Positions 1-6,385 of a stretch of 9,518 bases of DNA are shown piece by piece (the first letter of the stretch is position 1; each line of letters opens with the position of its first letter). Source of the DNA: Flavobacteriaceae bacterium TMED68 (GTDB lineage Bacteria; Bacteroidota; Bacteroidia; Flavobacteriales; Flavobacteriaceae); the NCBI GenBank assembly GCA_002167525.1, contig NHDV01000024.1:3205-12722 (forward strand). The letters run 5' to 3'. A program made the position numbers and the translations under genes. The notes beneath the pieces are model-generated. The model had not been told where the DNA came from, did not search any database, and was given only the letters and a program-made list of their open reading frames with translations.

Positions 1-116
1 GCGCTCAAGTTACTTTTAAACCTCGGTTAGGAATTGGTCACTGGGGTTGGGAGTCATTCTACAGTAATAGTGAAAATATAAATTGGCTCTTGTCTTGGAG
101 AAAAAAGTTAGAATAA
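1..116 (+). CDS. C-terminal end of a probable alpha/beta hydrolase (dienelactone hydrolase / carboxylesterase-like), truncated by the window edge
   Basis: An open frame enters from the left edge (codons begin at base 3) and ends at TAA 114-116, giving 37 visible residues. The segment GIGHWGWESFYSN followed by INWLLSWRKK resembles the extreme C-terminus of secreted phospholipase/carboxylesterase or PHB-depolymerase-type alpha/beta hydrolases. In those proteins the catalytic His sits in a G-H-x-x-W context and the chain ends with a tryptophan-leucine helix and a basic tail. On that reading the His at residue 13 of the fragment is the catalytic His. The rest of the triad and the start lie outside the window. 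The family call rests on this short tail alone, so it is tentative; the coding status is firmer than the product name. The next gene on the same strand begins 91 bp downstream. Confidence 0.5.
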   Translation, partial: AQVTFKPRLGIGHWGWESFYSNSENINWLLSWRKKLE

Positions 117-122
117 TTGATA

Positions 123-152
123 TGTTAGATCACATCAACCACAAATCTAACA
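123..152. repeat. 8-bp perfect inverted repeat with 14-nt spacer
   Basis: TGTTAGAT at 123-130 is repeated in reverse complement as ATCTAACA at 145-152, around an A/C-rich 14-nt spacer. It lies 7 bp after the stop codon of the upstream hydrolase and 56 bp before the lipoprotein start. No run of T follows the right arm, so it does not look like a normal intrinsic terminator. It could be an operator, an mRNA 3' end stem-loop or chance. Confidence 0.35.
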
Positions 153-207
153 ACCACTATTCTTTCAATTTTACATATATTAGATTCTTAATTATAAATC
201 AATCATA

Positions 208-696
208 ATGAAAAAATATTTATTGTTAGTTACAATCATATTTGCATCTTGTGCAGAGCAAAAACAAGAACCAAAAACTGCAGGTTATTCTATTAGAGGT
301 GAAGAGGAATCTTATATGATTGGTTCAGATGAAACCACAGATTTTATAAGAAAATGGGCAGATGCTCATAATGAAAGGGATATGGAATCAATTTTATCCA
401 TGGAAAAAGCAGATATTAAAATAGAGCTACCGGATGGAACAGTGATTAATGGCCAAGATGAACATTCTAAAGTTCTTGAATCATTTTTTGCTAATAATGT
501 GACTTGGAAACCATATTGGATGTTACCATACAACTCAGTTGTAGCTAAAGAAAAATGGGTGATTGCAGGTTTTGCATTAACATCAAATGTAGATGGAGAA
601 GAAAATGTAGTATTACATATGGGAGATATTCAACTTGAAGATGGTTTAGTTAGTAGAATCATTGTTTATGAAAATCAAAGACCAAAAAAGAAATAA
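208..696 (+). CDS. Small lipoprotein with an NTF2-like (SnoaL/DUF4440-type) domain
   Basis: This 162-residue protein starts with a short lipoprotein signal: MKK, a hydrophobic stretch (residues 4-13), then the lipobox-like FASC with Cys15 as the lipidated residue. The mature chain should be anchored to a membrane, facing the periplasm or the surface. From about residue 42 the order is a helix with WADAHNERDMESILSM, a strand with IKIELPDGTVINGQDE, and later strands around WVIAGFALTS and VVLHMGDIQLEDGLVSRIIVYEN. This is the layout of the NTF2-like fold, in which the 'AhNerDmesil' helix and the closing 'dGlvsriivye' strands are typical. That superfamily includes enzymes, ligand-binding proteins and proteins of unknown role, and no catalytic residue can be assigned here. 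The ATG at 208 gives the full signal peptide and is the natural start. No ribosome binding site is evident. It is probably monocistronic: a minus-strand tRNA follows. The function is unknown. Confidence 0.8.
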   Translation: MKKYLLLVTIIFASCAEQKQEPKTAGYSIRGEEESYMIGSDETTDFIRKWADAHNERDMESILSMEKADIKIELPDGTVINGQDEHSKVLESFFANNVTWKPYWMLPYNSVVAKEKWVIAGFALTSNVDGEENVVLHMGDIQLEDGLVSRIIVYENQRPKKK

Positions 697-717
697 CCCC
701 TAAAACTTAATTGTAAG

Positions 718-743
718 AAAAAACCCCTCACCGTAGTGAAGGG
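718..743 (-). terminator. Intrinsic terminator of tRNA-Asn
   Basis: A stem pairs 725-731 with 736-743, with one bulged A at 740 and the four-base loop CGTA. Read on the minus strand, the G/C-rich stem is followed directly by six T residues (complement of 718-723), which is the canonical intrinsic terminator form. It lies about 45 nt beyond the 3' end of the tRNA. On the + strand only three T residues follow the stem, so it would serve the lipoprotein gene (ending at 696) poorly. The strand assignment to the tRNA is inferred from that asymmetry. Confidence 0.7.
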
Positions 744-788
744 CTTTGAATGCTTGTTGTGTCATGTGTAGTGTAGCGGCTAAGCTTG

Positions 789-862
789 CTCCCCCTCTTG
801 GGCTCGAACCAAGGACCCTCTGATTAACAGTCAGATGCTCTAACCAACTGAGCTAAGGAGGA
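789..862 (-). tRNA. tRNA-Asn (anticodon GTT)
   Basis: Reading the minus strand, a 74-nt cloverleaf can be drawn by eye. The acceptor stem pairs TCCTCCT (862-856) with AGGGGGA (796-790), including one T-G wobble, and the discriminator base is G (789). The D-arm carries AGCTCAGTTGGTTAGAGC. The anticodon arm has loop CTGTTAA with anticodon GTT (complement of 826-828), which decodes AAC/AAT. The T-arm holds GGTTCGAGCC. The 3' CCA is not encoded, because the base after the discriminator continues as GCAAGC, so CCA must be added by nucleotidyltransferase. It is a single tRNA, not part of a visible cluster, and lies opposite to both flanking protein genes. Confidence 0.97.
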
Positions 863-921
863 ATGTAACTAGATATAGAGCTATATGAATCAAAACATAT
901 TTTATTCTATAAATAGGTCAG

Positions 922-929
922 CAAATATA
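922..929 (-). promoter_or_regulatory. Candidate -7 element for tRNA-Asn
   Basis: The minus strand reads TATATTTG, an exact match to the Bacteroidota -7 consensus TAnnTTTG, 59 nt upstream of the tRNA 5' end. That would give a leader of roughly 50 nt to be trimmed by RNase P. No TTTG or TTG element is present at the expected distance upstream of it, so only half of the promoter is supported. Confidence 0.35.
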
Positions 930-1081
930 ATATTTTTTGTTCTTTGATTTGAATGTGTATTTCAAATAAAAAAAAAATAATACATTGTAAAGTGTAGTTG
1001 TGCAAATTATTAATATGAGACCATTTTCAAAATTTATTAGATTGTTAAATTGAAAACAAAATTTTGATTATTTAAATTGAA

Positions 1082-1645
1082 ATGAAAACATTTACTCTTT
1101 TATTTATACTTTGTCAATCTATTTCTATGGCTCAACAATATGAAACACAAAGTTTTGACCTAATTAAGAAAGTTGATGAAGCTGAAATCCGTTTCTATCC
1201 ACCCGCTGTCAAAATAAGATCATCTAGAAAAAATGGGTTTGGAGCCTTGTTTGGTTACATATCAGGTAGAAATTCAAGGGATCAAAAAATTGCTATGACA
1301 ACCCCGGTATATCTAGGAAAAAATGAAGACAATGAAATGATGGAATTTGTGCTTCCTAGATCAATTGACAAAAGTAACGCACCCGAACCTATGTCAGAAA
1401 AAGTTGAAGTTTATGAATCTAGATCTGGTTATTATATTGCTCATTCTTTTGGAGGATATGCTTTCGACTGGGCAGTAACTAGAGTTAGGAAAAATTTGGA
1501 AGAAATAGCATTTAGAAATAAAATAAAATTAATTGGTGACCCAATTGTATTGGTCTATAATTCCCCCTATAAAATAATTAATCGTAAAAATGAAGTCCTG
1601 TTCGAGGTTGATTTTGAATCAATAGGTAAAAAAGATTCTAAGTGA
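1082..1645 (+). CDS. Secreted SOUL-family haem-binding-type protein
   Basis: This 187-residue protein has a probable Sec signal peptide: MKTF, a hydrophobic core to about residue 15, and an SMA-QQ cleavage site after residue 17. The rest matches the SOUL/HBP family along its length. YETQSFDLIKKVDEAEIRFYP is the opening strand pair. GFGALFGYISGRN (52-64) followed by KIAMTTPVY (69-77) is the family hallmark. A MEFVLP strand (87-92), the P-x-P stretch (PEPM, 101-104) and a C-terminal YNSPYKIINRKNEVLFEV complete the domain. SOUL proteins bind haem or porphyrins with variable affinity, and the bacterial members are mostly uncharacterised. Haem binding here is inferred from the family and no ligand residue is assigned. 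The start at 1082 retains the signal peptide. The 219 bp upstream, to the tRNA, hold no convincing promoter (AAATTTTG at 1059-1066 is a near match only). Its last 8 bp overlap the 3' end of rseP on the other strand. Confidence 0.88.
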   Translation: MKTFTLLFILCQSISMAQQYETQSFDLIKKVDEAEIRFYPPAVKIRSSRKNGFGALFGYISGRNSRDQKIAMTTPVYLGKNEDNEMMEFVLPRSIDKSNAPEPMSEKVEVYESRSGYYIAHSFGGYAFDWAVTRVRKNLEEIAFRNKIKLIGDPIVLVYNSPYKIINRKNEVLFEVDFESIGKKDSK

Positions 1646-2954
1646 AAATTGCCCTGTAAATATCATTCCCATTAGCATATAAAACTAATGACAAAAGCAA
1701 AAAGAATCCAAACATTTGTGCATATTCCATAAACTTGTCGTTCGGTTTTCTTCCAGTAACAATCTCATAAAAAAGAAACATCACGTGCCCGCCATCAAGT
1801 GCAGGAATAGGTAATATATTCATGAAAGCTAAAATAATAGATATTAATGCTGTACTTGACCAAAAGCCTTTCCAGTCCCATTGACTAGGAAACATATTAC
1901 CAATTGCCCCAAACCCTCCTAGTTGCGAAGCTCCTTTGGGTGTAAATATATACTTAAATTGTGCGATATAATCTCTTAAGGTCCAATACCCATAGTCAAA
2001 ACCCTCAACTATACTTTCGCCTAAACTTAATTTCTCTAATTCAAAGGAGAAAAAGTCTGTTTTTGGATAAACCCCTAAAGTACCGTCCCCCCTTGTTACT
2101 GTACTAAATGAAATGGCACTTTGATTTCTTTCAACAACTAAATCAATTTCTTTAGAATCTTTTGTCATATTATTTTTAAAGTCACTCCAACTGGAAATTT
2201 TATTGCCATTCAAACTTAGTATTTTATCATTTGACAGAAGTCCAATTTTACTTGCTGGGGAATTTGGAATAACACTGTCAATCATAGCGGGGAAGACAGG
2301 AACAAATGGAATCATTTGACCAGATTCAAAAATTTGAGTACCAATATCGTCTGGTATATAAATTGTAGCTAGACCCCCATTTTTTCTTCTTACTCTCACT
2401 TCATTAACCTCCCGAAGTAAAAAATATTTATTAATGTCTAACACATTTTCTAAGCTTTCCCCATCTACACTCAGAATTTGATCTCCTGTTTCAAAACCTA
2501 GCTGGGAAACAATAGGTGTAGGCTCTAAGCCCAATGGCAAGTCTTCTGATGCCAGGGTGTATTTCCCCCATACAAAGAGTATCATCATATAAATCAGAAA
2601 TCCGAGAATAAGATTAACAGTTACTCCTCCTAGCATTATGATTAAACGTTGCCATGCTGGTTTGGATCTAAATTCCCATGGCTTTGGAGGTTGTAACATT
2701 TGTTCCTTATCCATACTTTCATCTATCATACCTGATATTTTAACATAACCTCCTAGTGGTAACCATCCTATACCGTAAGTAGTTTCACCTATTTTCTTTT
2801 TTAGTAGGGCAAATTTGACATCAAAAAAAAGAAAGAATTTTTCAACTCTTGTCTTGAAAATACGAGCTGGGATAAAATGCCCTAACTCATGTAGTATAAT
2901 TAGTAAGGATAAGCTCAAAAGCAATTGAACAGCTTTAACAATAAAAGGGCTCAT
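1638..2954 (-). CDS. rseP: RIP metalloprotease RseP (site-2 protease, M50 family)
   Basis: This 438-residue polytopic membrane zinc protease cuts substrates inside the inner membrane. In characterised bacteria, RseP cleaves an anti-sigma factor after a first periplasmic cut and also clears signal-peptide remnants. The zinc motif HELGH occupies residues 22-26 (His22, Glu23, His26) in the first membrane segment. The third zinc ligand is in the LDGGH motif (Asp387), preceded by NILPIP. The conserved GGYVK follows at 68-72. The membrane segment with GGVTVNLILGFL is at about 109-125. Two PDZ-like domains follow, around 145-200 (with GDQILSVDG) and 222-285 (with NDKILSLNG). Transmembrane helices near 365-395 and 412-427 close the protein. 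All catalytic residues are present and the length suits the family. It is a single gene, convergent with the SOUL gene (8-bp tail overlap) and divergent from the SCO gene. Its cognate anti-sigma factor is not in this window. Confidence 0.95.
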   Translation of the reverse strand: MSPFIVKAVQLLLSLSLLIILHELGHFIPARIFKTRVEKFFLFFDVKFALLKKKIGETTYGIGWLPLGGYVKISGMIDESMDKEQMLQPPKPWEFRSKPAWQRLIIMLGGVTVNLILGFLIYMMILFVWGKYTLASEDLPLGLEPTPIVSQLGFETGDQILSVDGESLENVLDINKYFLLREVNEVRVRRKNGGLATIYIPDDIGTQIFESGQMIPFVPVFPAMIDSVIPNSPASKIGLLSNDKILSLNGNKISSWSDFKNNMTKDSKEIDLVVERNQSAISFSTVTRGDGTLGVYPKTDFFSFELEKLSLGESIVEGFDYGYWTLRDYIAQFKYIFTPKGASQLGGFGAIGNMFPSQWDWKGFWSSTALISIILAFMNILPIPALDGGHVMFLFYEIVTGRKPNDKFMEYAQMFGFFLLLSLVLYANGNDIYRAIFT

Positions 2955-2971
2955 AATAAAATTTTAAGGAG

Positions 2972-2979
2972 CAAAATTA
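2972..2979 (-). promoter_or_regulatory. Candidate -7 element for rseP
   Basis: The minus strand reads TAATTTTG, an exact TAnnTTTG match, ending 17 nt before the rseP ATG. The expected mRNA leader is only about a dozen bases with no Shine-Dalgarno sequence, which is normal for Bacteroidota. No clear TTTG element lies 19-21 nt upstream of it, so the call rests on the -7 box and its position. Confidence 0.4.
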
Positions 2980-3066
2980 GTACAATCGATACCATAATAA
3001 AAATGAAATTCAATTGGATTTAAATTAGTTTTTAAATATTAGGCTAAATATAGATTATAAATACTC

Positions 3067-3074
3067 TAAATTTG
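3067..3074 (+). promoter_or_regulatory. Candidate -7 element for the SCO gene, almost touching its start codon
   Basis: TAAATTTG is an exact match to the Bacteroidota -7 consensus and lies 7 nt before the annotated ATG at 3082. Transcription would then start at or within a few bases of the first codon. Either the mRNA is nearly leaderless or the in-frame ATG at 3091 is used. No -33 TTTG element is seen at the expected spacing. Confidence 0.4.
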
Positions 3075-3081
3075 CGAAAAA

Positions 3082-3768
3082 ATGAGGCTTATGATTAAAT
3101 TCTTTGATCGCTACAAAACTTTTTTTGCAATAATGACAGGTATTTCATCTGTTATTCTTCTGCTGTTTTATAATGCTCTTAAACCAGAAGAAAAATTACC
3201 TGTGTACCAACCAGCATCGGTGAATTACGAATTGGTGGACCAAAGCTTGCAACACATCAAAAAGTTTCATAAAATAGGCTCTTTTTCTCTAACTAATCAA
3301 AATGGTCTAAATATAACAGAACAGGATTTTAAAGATAAAATTTATATTGCAGATTTTTTCTTTACCACCTGCCCAGGAATATGTCCAAAGATGACTGCGA
3401 ATATGGGATTGATACAAGAAGCTTTTAAAGAGGATAATCAAGTCAAATTAGTTTCTTTTAGTGTCACACCAGAAATAGACTCTGTCCCTAAGCTTAAAAA
3501 ATATGCGATTGAAAAAAGGGTCATAGACTCTAAATGGAATCTTTTGACTGGTGATAAAAAACATATCTATGACTTAGCACGAAAGTCATTTTTTGCAGCG
3601 AAAAATGATGGCGATGGTGGAAAAAATGATATGATACATACTGAGAATTTCATTTTAGTTGATCCAGATAAACGTATTAGAGGATTTTATGACGGTACGG
3701 ACACTTCTGAAATGAAATCCCTACTTTATGACATCCGAGTTCTAAAAAAGGAGTACCCTAGTTCTTAA
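3082..3768 (+). CDS. SCO1/SenC family copper-binding thioredoxin-like protein
   Basis: This 228-residue protein has one N-terminal membrane anchor (about residues 13-31, after basic residues) and a periplasm-facing thioredoxin-fold domain. The SCO signature is TTCPGICPKM, with Cys97 and Cys101 in the CxxxC copper site. The third ligand is His186 in MIHTENFILVD. These proteins deliver copper to, or reduce cysteines of, the CuA site of cytochrome c oxidase, and some act in thiol redox instead. The motif usually written SVDPE reads SVTPE here (127-131), a small departure. The start at 3082 adds three residues before a second ATG at 3091, and the latter may be the true start given the promoter position. 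An AGG sits just upstream of that second ATG. The gene is divergent from rseP, and feoA starts 68 bp downstream, so read-through into the iron operon is possible. No oxidase genes are in the window. Confidence 0.92.
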   Translation: MRLMIKFFDRYKTFFAIMTGISSVILLLFYNALKPEEKLPVYQPASVNYELVDQSLQHIKKFHKIGSFSLTNQNGLNITEQDFKDKIYIADFFFTTCPGICPKMTANMGLIQEAFKEDNQVKLVSFSVTPEIDSVPKLKKYAIEKRVIDSKWNLLTGDKKHIYDLARKSFFAAKNDGDGGKNDMIHTENFILVDPDKRIRGFYDGTDTSEMKSLLYDIRVLKKEYPSS

Positions 3769-3836
3769 TTTTATATCAGTTGATAAATTTTGGAACGTAA
3801 TTTCCCTACTTTTACTCTTTAAAATCATTCTAGGTA

Positions 3837-4064
3837 GTGATCCCGTTAAGTCAGCTAAAATTTGGTGAAAATGCATGTATCGAATCAATTGAAATTGATA
3901 AAATCCCTTTAAAACTAATTGAAATGGGCTGTTTACCCGGCAACTTTATTACAATAATTCAAAAAGCTCCATTTGACGACCCACTATACCTAAAAGTTGA
4001 TGAGACCCATCTTGCAATAAGAAAAGAAACGGCCAAATTCATTTTTGTTAAGCTAATCAAATAA
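3837..4064 (+). CDS. feoA: Ferrous iron transport protein A (FeoA)
   Basis: This 75-residue cytoplasmic SH3-like protein is the usual small partner of FeoB. The sequence follows the family closely: MIPLSQLKFGE at the start, KLIEMGCLPGNFITIIQKAPFDDPLYLKV in the middle (the lemG-x-x-pG turn and the P-x-x-DP strand), then LAIRKETAKFIFV at the end. The start codon is GTG at 3837, chosen because the translation from there aligns with the conserved FeoA N-terminus and no in-frame ATG lies nearby upstream. An AGG at 3832-3834 is a weak ribosome binding site at most. Only 3 bp separate its stop from the feoB ATG, so the two are co-transcribed. FeoA is thought to modulate FeoB activity. The 68 bp upstream contain TAAATTTTG-like and TACTTTTA sequences that resemble -7 boxes imperfectly. 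I see no clear Fur operator. Confidence 0.93.
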   Translation: MIPLSQLKFGENACIESIEIDKIPLKLIEMGCLPGNFITIIQKAPFDDPLYLKVDETHLAIRKETAKFIFVKLIK

Positions 4065-4067
4065 AAT

Positions 4068-6158
4068 ATGAGCAAGTCTCTTAATATTGCATTGTTGGGA
4101 AACCCAAATACTGGAAAAACATCTCTGTTTAATAGTCTAACCGGTCTATCTCAAAAGGTGGGAAATTATCCAGGTGTTACAGTTGAAAAAAAAGTTGGAG
4201 TATGCAAGCTTGATAGGACAACAAAAGGATATTTTATTGACTTACCTGGAACATACAGTATAAATTCTTCATCAATAGATGAAAGTATAGTTGTTGAACT
4301 TCTTCTAAACAAAAACAACAAAGATTATCCAGATTTAGCTTTGGTAATAGCCGATGTTGAAAACTTAAAAAGAAACTTGTTACTATTTACTCAAATTAAA
4401 GACTTGGGAATACCAACTATACTTGTCATTAATATGGCAGATCAAATGAAACGTAAAGGTATTTCATTAGATATACCAATTTTGGAGCAAACACTTGAAA
4501 CCAAAATTGCCCTCGTGAGTACACGTAAAAACACTGGCTTAGACGAATTGAAAAAATTAATTTTGAACTACGGGATTATTTCTAATAAACCGCTTGTTCA
4601 AATTAATTCTATTGATAAAAAATACTTTGAAAATCTTGAAAACGCTTTTCCTGGACAATTACTTTACAAACTTTGGTTAATTATAACACAGGATGCAAAT
4701 TTTGGAGCAATTCAGAGAACCCTTATATCAGATATTTCAAAATTTCAAACAAAATCTAAATCTGAAATCAAACGTCTTCAACAAAAGGAAACAATTAAAC
4801 GCTACCAATTTATTAATAGTGTTTTAAAAAAGGGGTTACAAATTGATAAAGCATCTGCAACTGATTTTAGAAGTAAATTAGATAGAGTTCTTATTCACAA
4901 GTTTTGGGGTTATCTAATTTTCTTTTCAATACTTATGATAATATTTCAATCTATTTTTAGTTGGAGTGAAGTGCCAATGGATTTTATTGATAATTGTTTT
5001 AATTATTTGAGCAGTGTAGCTTCAAATAATTTACCAAGTGGTGTGTTTACAGACCTTTTATCACAAGGAATTATTCCAGGCCTTGGTGGAATAGTAATTT
5101 TCATTCCTCAGATTGCATTTTTATTTCTTTTTTTGTCTATACTCGAAGAAACAGGTTACATGAGTAGGGTTGTATTTTTAATGGACAGAGGATTACGTCG
5201 TTTTGGTCTTAGCGGAAAAAGTATTATCCCTTTAATTTCTGGAACAGCCTGTGCTATACCAGCAATAATGTCAACAAGAAATATTGAGTCTTGGAAAGAG
5301 CGCTTAATTACTATTTTAGTTACTCCATTTACTACATGCTCGGCACGCTTACCAGTTTATGCAATACTAATTGCTCTCGTAATTCCTGATGGTTACTTTC
5401 TCGGCTTTAGTTATAAAGGGTTGATGTTAATGTTTTTATATTTGATTGGTTTTCTTATGGCACTAGGAATTGCTTGGATCCTAACTACTACCCTATCAAT
5501 TCATTCAAAGAGCTACTTTGTTATTGAATTACCTAATTATAAGATTCCATTAATTAAAGATGTTGCTCTAACTGTATGGGAAAAAACAAAAAGTTTTGTG
5601 GAAGGAGCTGGAAAAATAATATTAGCGATTTCCATTTTACTTTGGATTTTAGCTTCATATGGTCCTGGTGAAAATTTTAATCAAGCTGAAAATATTATTC
5701 AAAATAAATATCCTGAGCTTGCAGAAAAAGAAATAGAATTAAAAACCAACTCATTTAAATTAGAGAATTCATATGTAGGGGTTTTGGGAAGATCAATAGA
5801 ACCTATAATAACCCCATTGGGTTATGATTGGAAAATTGGAATAGCAATAATCACCTCCTTTGCTGCAAGAGAAGTTTTTGTGGGAACACTCGCAACTATA
5901 TATAGTGTTCAGAATGACGATAACGATACTATTAAAAATAAAATGGCTTCAGAAATAAGGAAAGATGGGAAGTTATTATTTAATTTAGCAAGTGGAACTT
6001 CGTTAATGATTTTTTATGCTTTTGCCATGCAATGTATGAGCACACTTGCTGTTGTAAAAAAGGAAACTAACTCATGGAAATGGCCACTGGGCCAGCTATT
6101 CTTCATGACAATATTAGCTTATTTCATTTCATATCTAACTTATCAAATTTTATCATAA
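4068..6158 (+). CDS. feoB: Ferrous iron transporter FeoB (GTPase-coupled permease)
   Basis: This 696-residue inner-membrane Fe2+ importer has an N-terminal GTPase. G1 is GNPNTGKTS at 11-19, the G2 threonine is in GVTVE (about 38), G3 is DLPG at 58-61, and G4 is NMAD at 122-125. The likely G5 is STRKNTG at 151-157, where Ser-Ala is more usual. A helical spacer follows to about 275. The permease region then has the first Gate with SGTACAIPAIMSTR (391-404, Cys395), PFTTCSARLPVYA (420-432), the second Gate with AREVFVGTLATIY (600-612), and FAMQCMSTLAVVKKET (652-667). These cysteines are the ones usually linked to iron passage. The length is shorter than E. coli FeoB (about 770) but is normal for this phylum and no domain is missing. 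It follows feoA by 3 bp. Its TAA shares its last base with the ATG of the next small gene, which implies translational coupling. Confidence 0.97.
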   Translation: MSKSLNIALLGNPNTGKTSLFNSLTGLSQKVGNYPGVTVEKKVGVCKLDRTTKGYFIDLPGTYSINSSSIDESIVVELLLNKNNKDYPDLALVIADVENLKRNLLLFTQIKDLGIPTILVINMADQMKRKGISLDIPILEQTLETKIALVSTRKNTGLDELKKLILNYGIISNKPLVQINSIDKKYFENLENAFPGQLLYKLWLIITQDANFGAIQRTLISDISKFQTKSKSEIKRLQQKETIKRYQFINSVLKKGLQIDKASATDFRSKLDRVLIHKFWGYLIFFSILMIIFQSIFSWSEVPMDFIDNCFNYLSSVASNNLPSGVFTDLLSQGIIPGLGGIVIFIPQIAFLFLFLSILEETGYMSRVVFLMDRGLRRFGLSGKSIIPLISGTACAIPAIMSTRNIESWKERLITILVTPFTTCSARLPVYAILIALVIPDGYFLGFSYKGLMLMFLYLIGFLMALGIAWILTTTLSIHSKSYFVIELPNYKIPLIKDVALTVWEKTKSFVEGAGKIILAISILLWILASYGPGENFNQAENIIQNKYPELAEKEIELKTNSFKLENSYVGVLGRSIEPIITPLGYDWKIGIAIITSFAAREVFVGTLATIYSVQNDDNDTIKNKMASEIRKDGKLLFNLASGTSLMIFYAFAMQCMSTLAVVKKETNSWKWPLGQLFFMTILAYFISYLTYQILS

Positions 6159-6289
6159 TGGATTGGATACAAGGCTTTTTAGTTTTTCTGTCAGGAATAT
6201 GTGCACTACTATTTTTATTCAGAAAGTTTTTTTTTAAGAGCAAGCTAGCAAATAAAAAAGGTTGTGATCATAATTGTGATTGTCATTAA
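6158..6289 (+). CDS. FeoB-associated Cys-rich small membrane protein
   Basis: This 43-residue protein starts at the ATG that overlaps the feoB stop by one base (TAATG). A longer in-frame reading from 6074 lies inside feoB and adds only an out-of-frame shadow of that gene, so the start at 6158 is preferred. One membrane segment (about residues 6-22, LVFLSGICALLFLF) is followed by a basic stretch (RKFFFKSK..KK) and the tail GCDHNCDCH. That tail has three Cys and two His in eight residues, a plausible metal-binding cluster on the cytoplasmic side by the positive-inside rule. The architecture and position match the small 'FeoB-associated Cys-rich membrane protein' family that follows feoB in many bacteria. 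Its role is not established from the sequence. It may assist iron handling or FeoB assembly, possibly in place of FeoC, which is not seen here. Confidence 0.85.
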   Translation: MDWIQGFLVFLSGICALLFLFRKFFFKSKLANKKGCDHNCDCH

Positions 6290-6385
6290 TATTAAGTACC
6301 TAAAATTGTTATAAATTCTTTTTTGCTAATCTGTATAATATAAAATCTTATATCTTTAGATACACAAATTGAAATAAACTTAACA

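Noticed and set aside
873..886. ATATAG-AG-CTATAT inverted repeat between the tRNA and its putative promoter
   Set aside because: The two-base spacer cannot form a stable hairpin and 6-bp A/T arms are common by chance in this AT-rich DNA.
3769..3836. Fur-type operator or promoter in front of feoA
   Set aside because: No sequence close to the classical Fur box is seen. TAAATTTTG and TACTTTTA resemble -7 boxes, but each has a mismatch or wrong spacing to TTTG/TTG.
6074..6157. Upstream in-frame extension of the Cys-rich small protein
   Set aside because: The extra 28 codons lie entirely within the feoB 3' end. The ATG at 6158 gives the expected short membrane protein and the stop-start overlap with feoB.
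6322..6358. Promoter for the MFS gene (TTTG ... TATCTTTA)
   Set aside because: The spacing is 25 nt and the -7 box has a mismatch. It is noted in the gene entry but is too weak for a separate feature.
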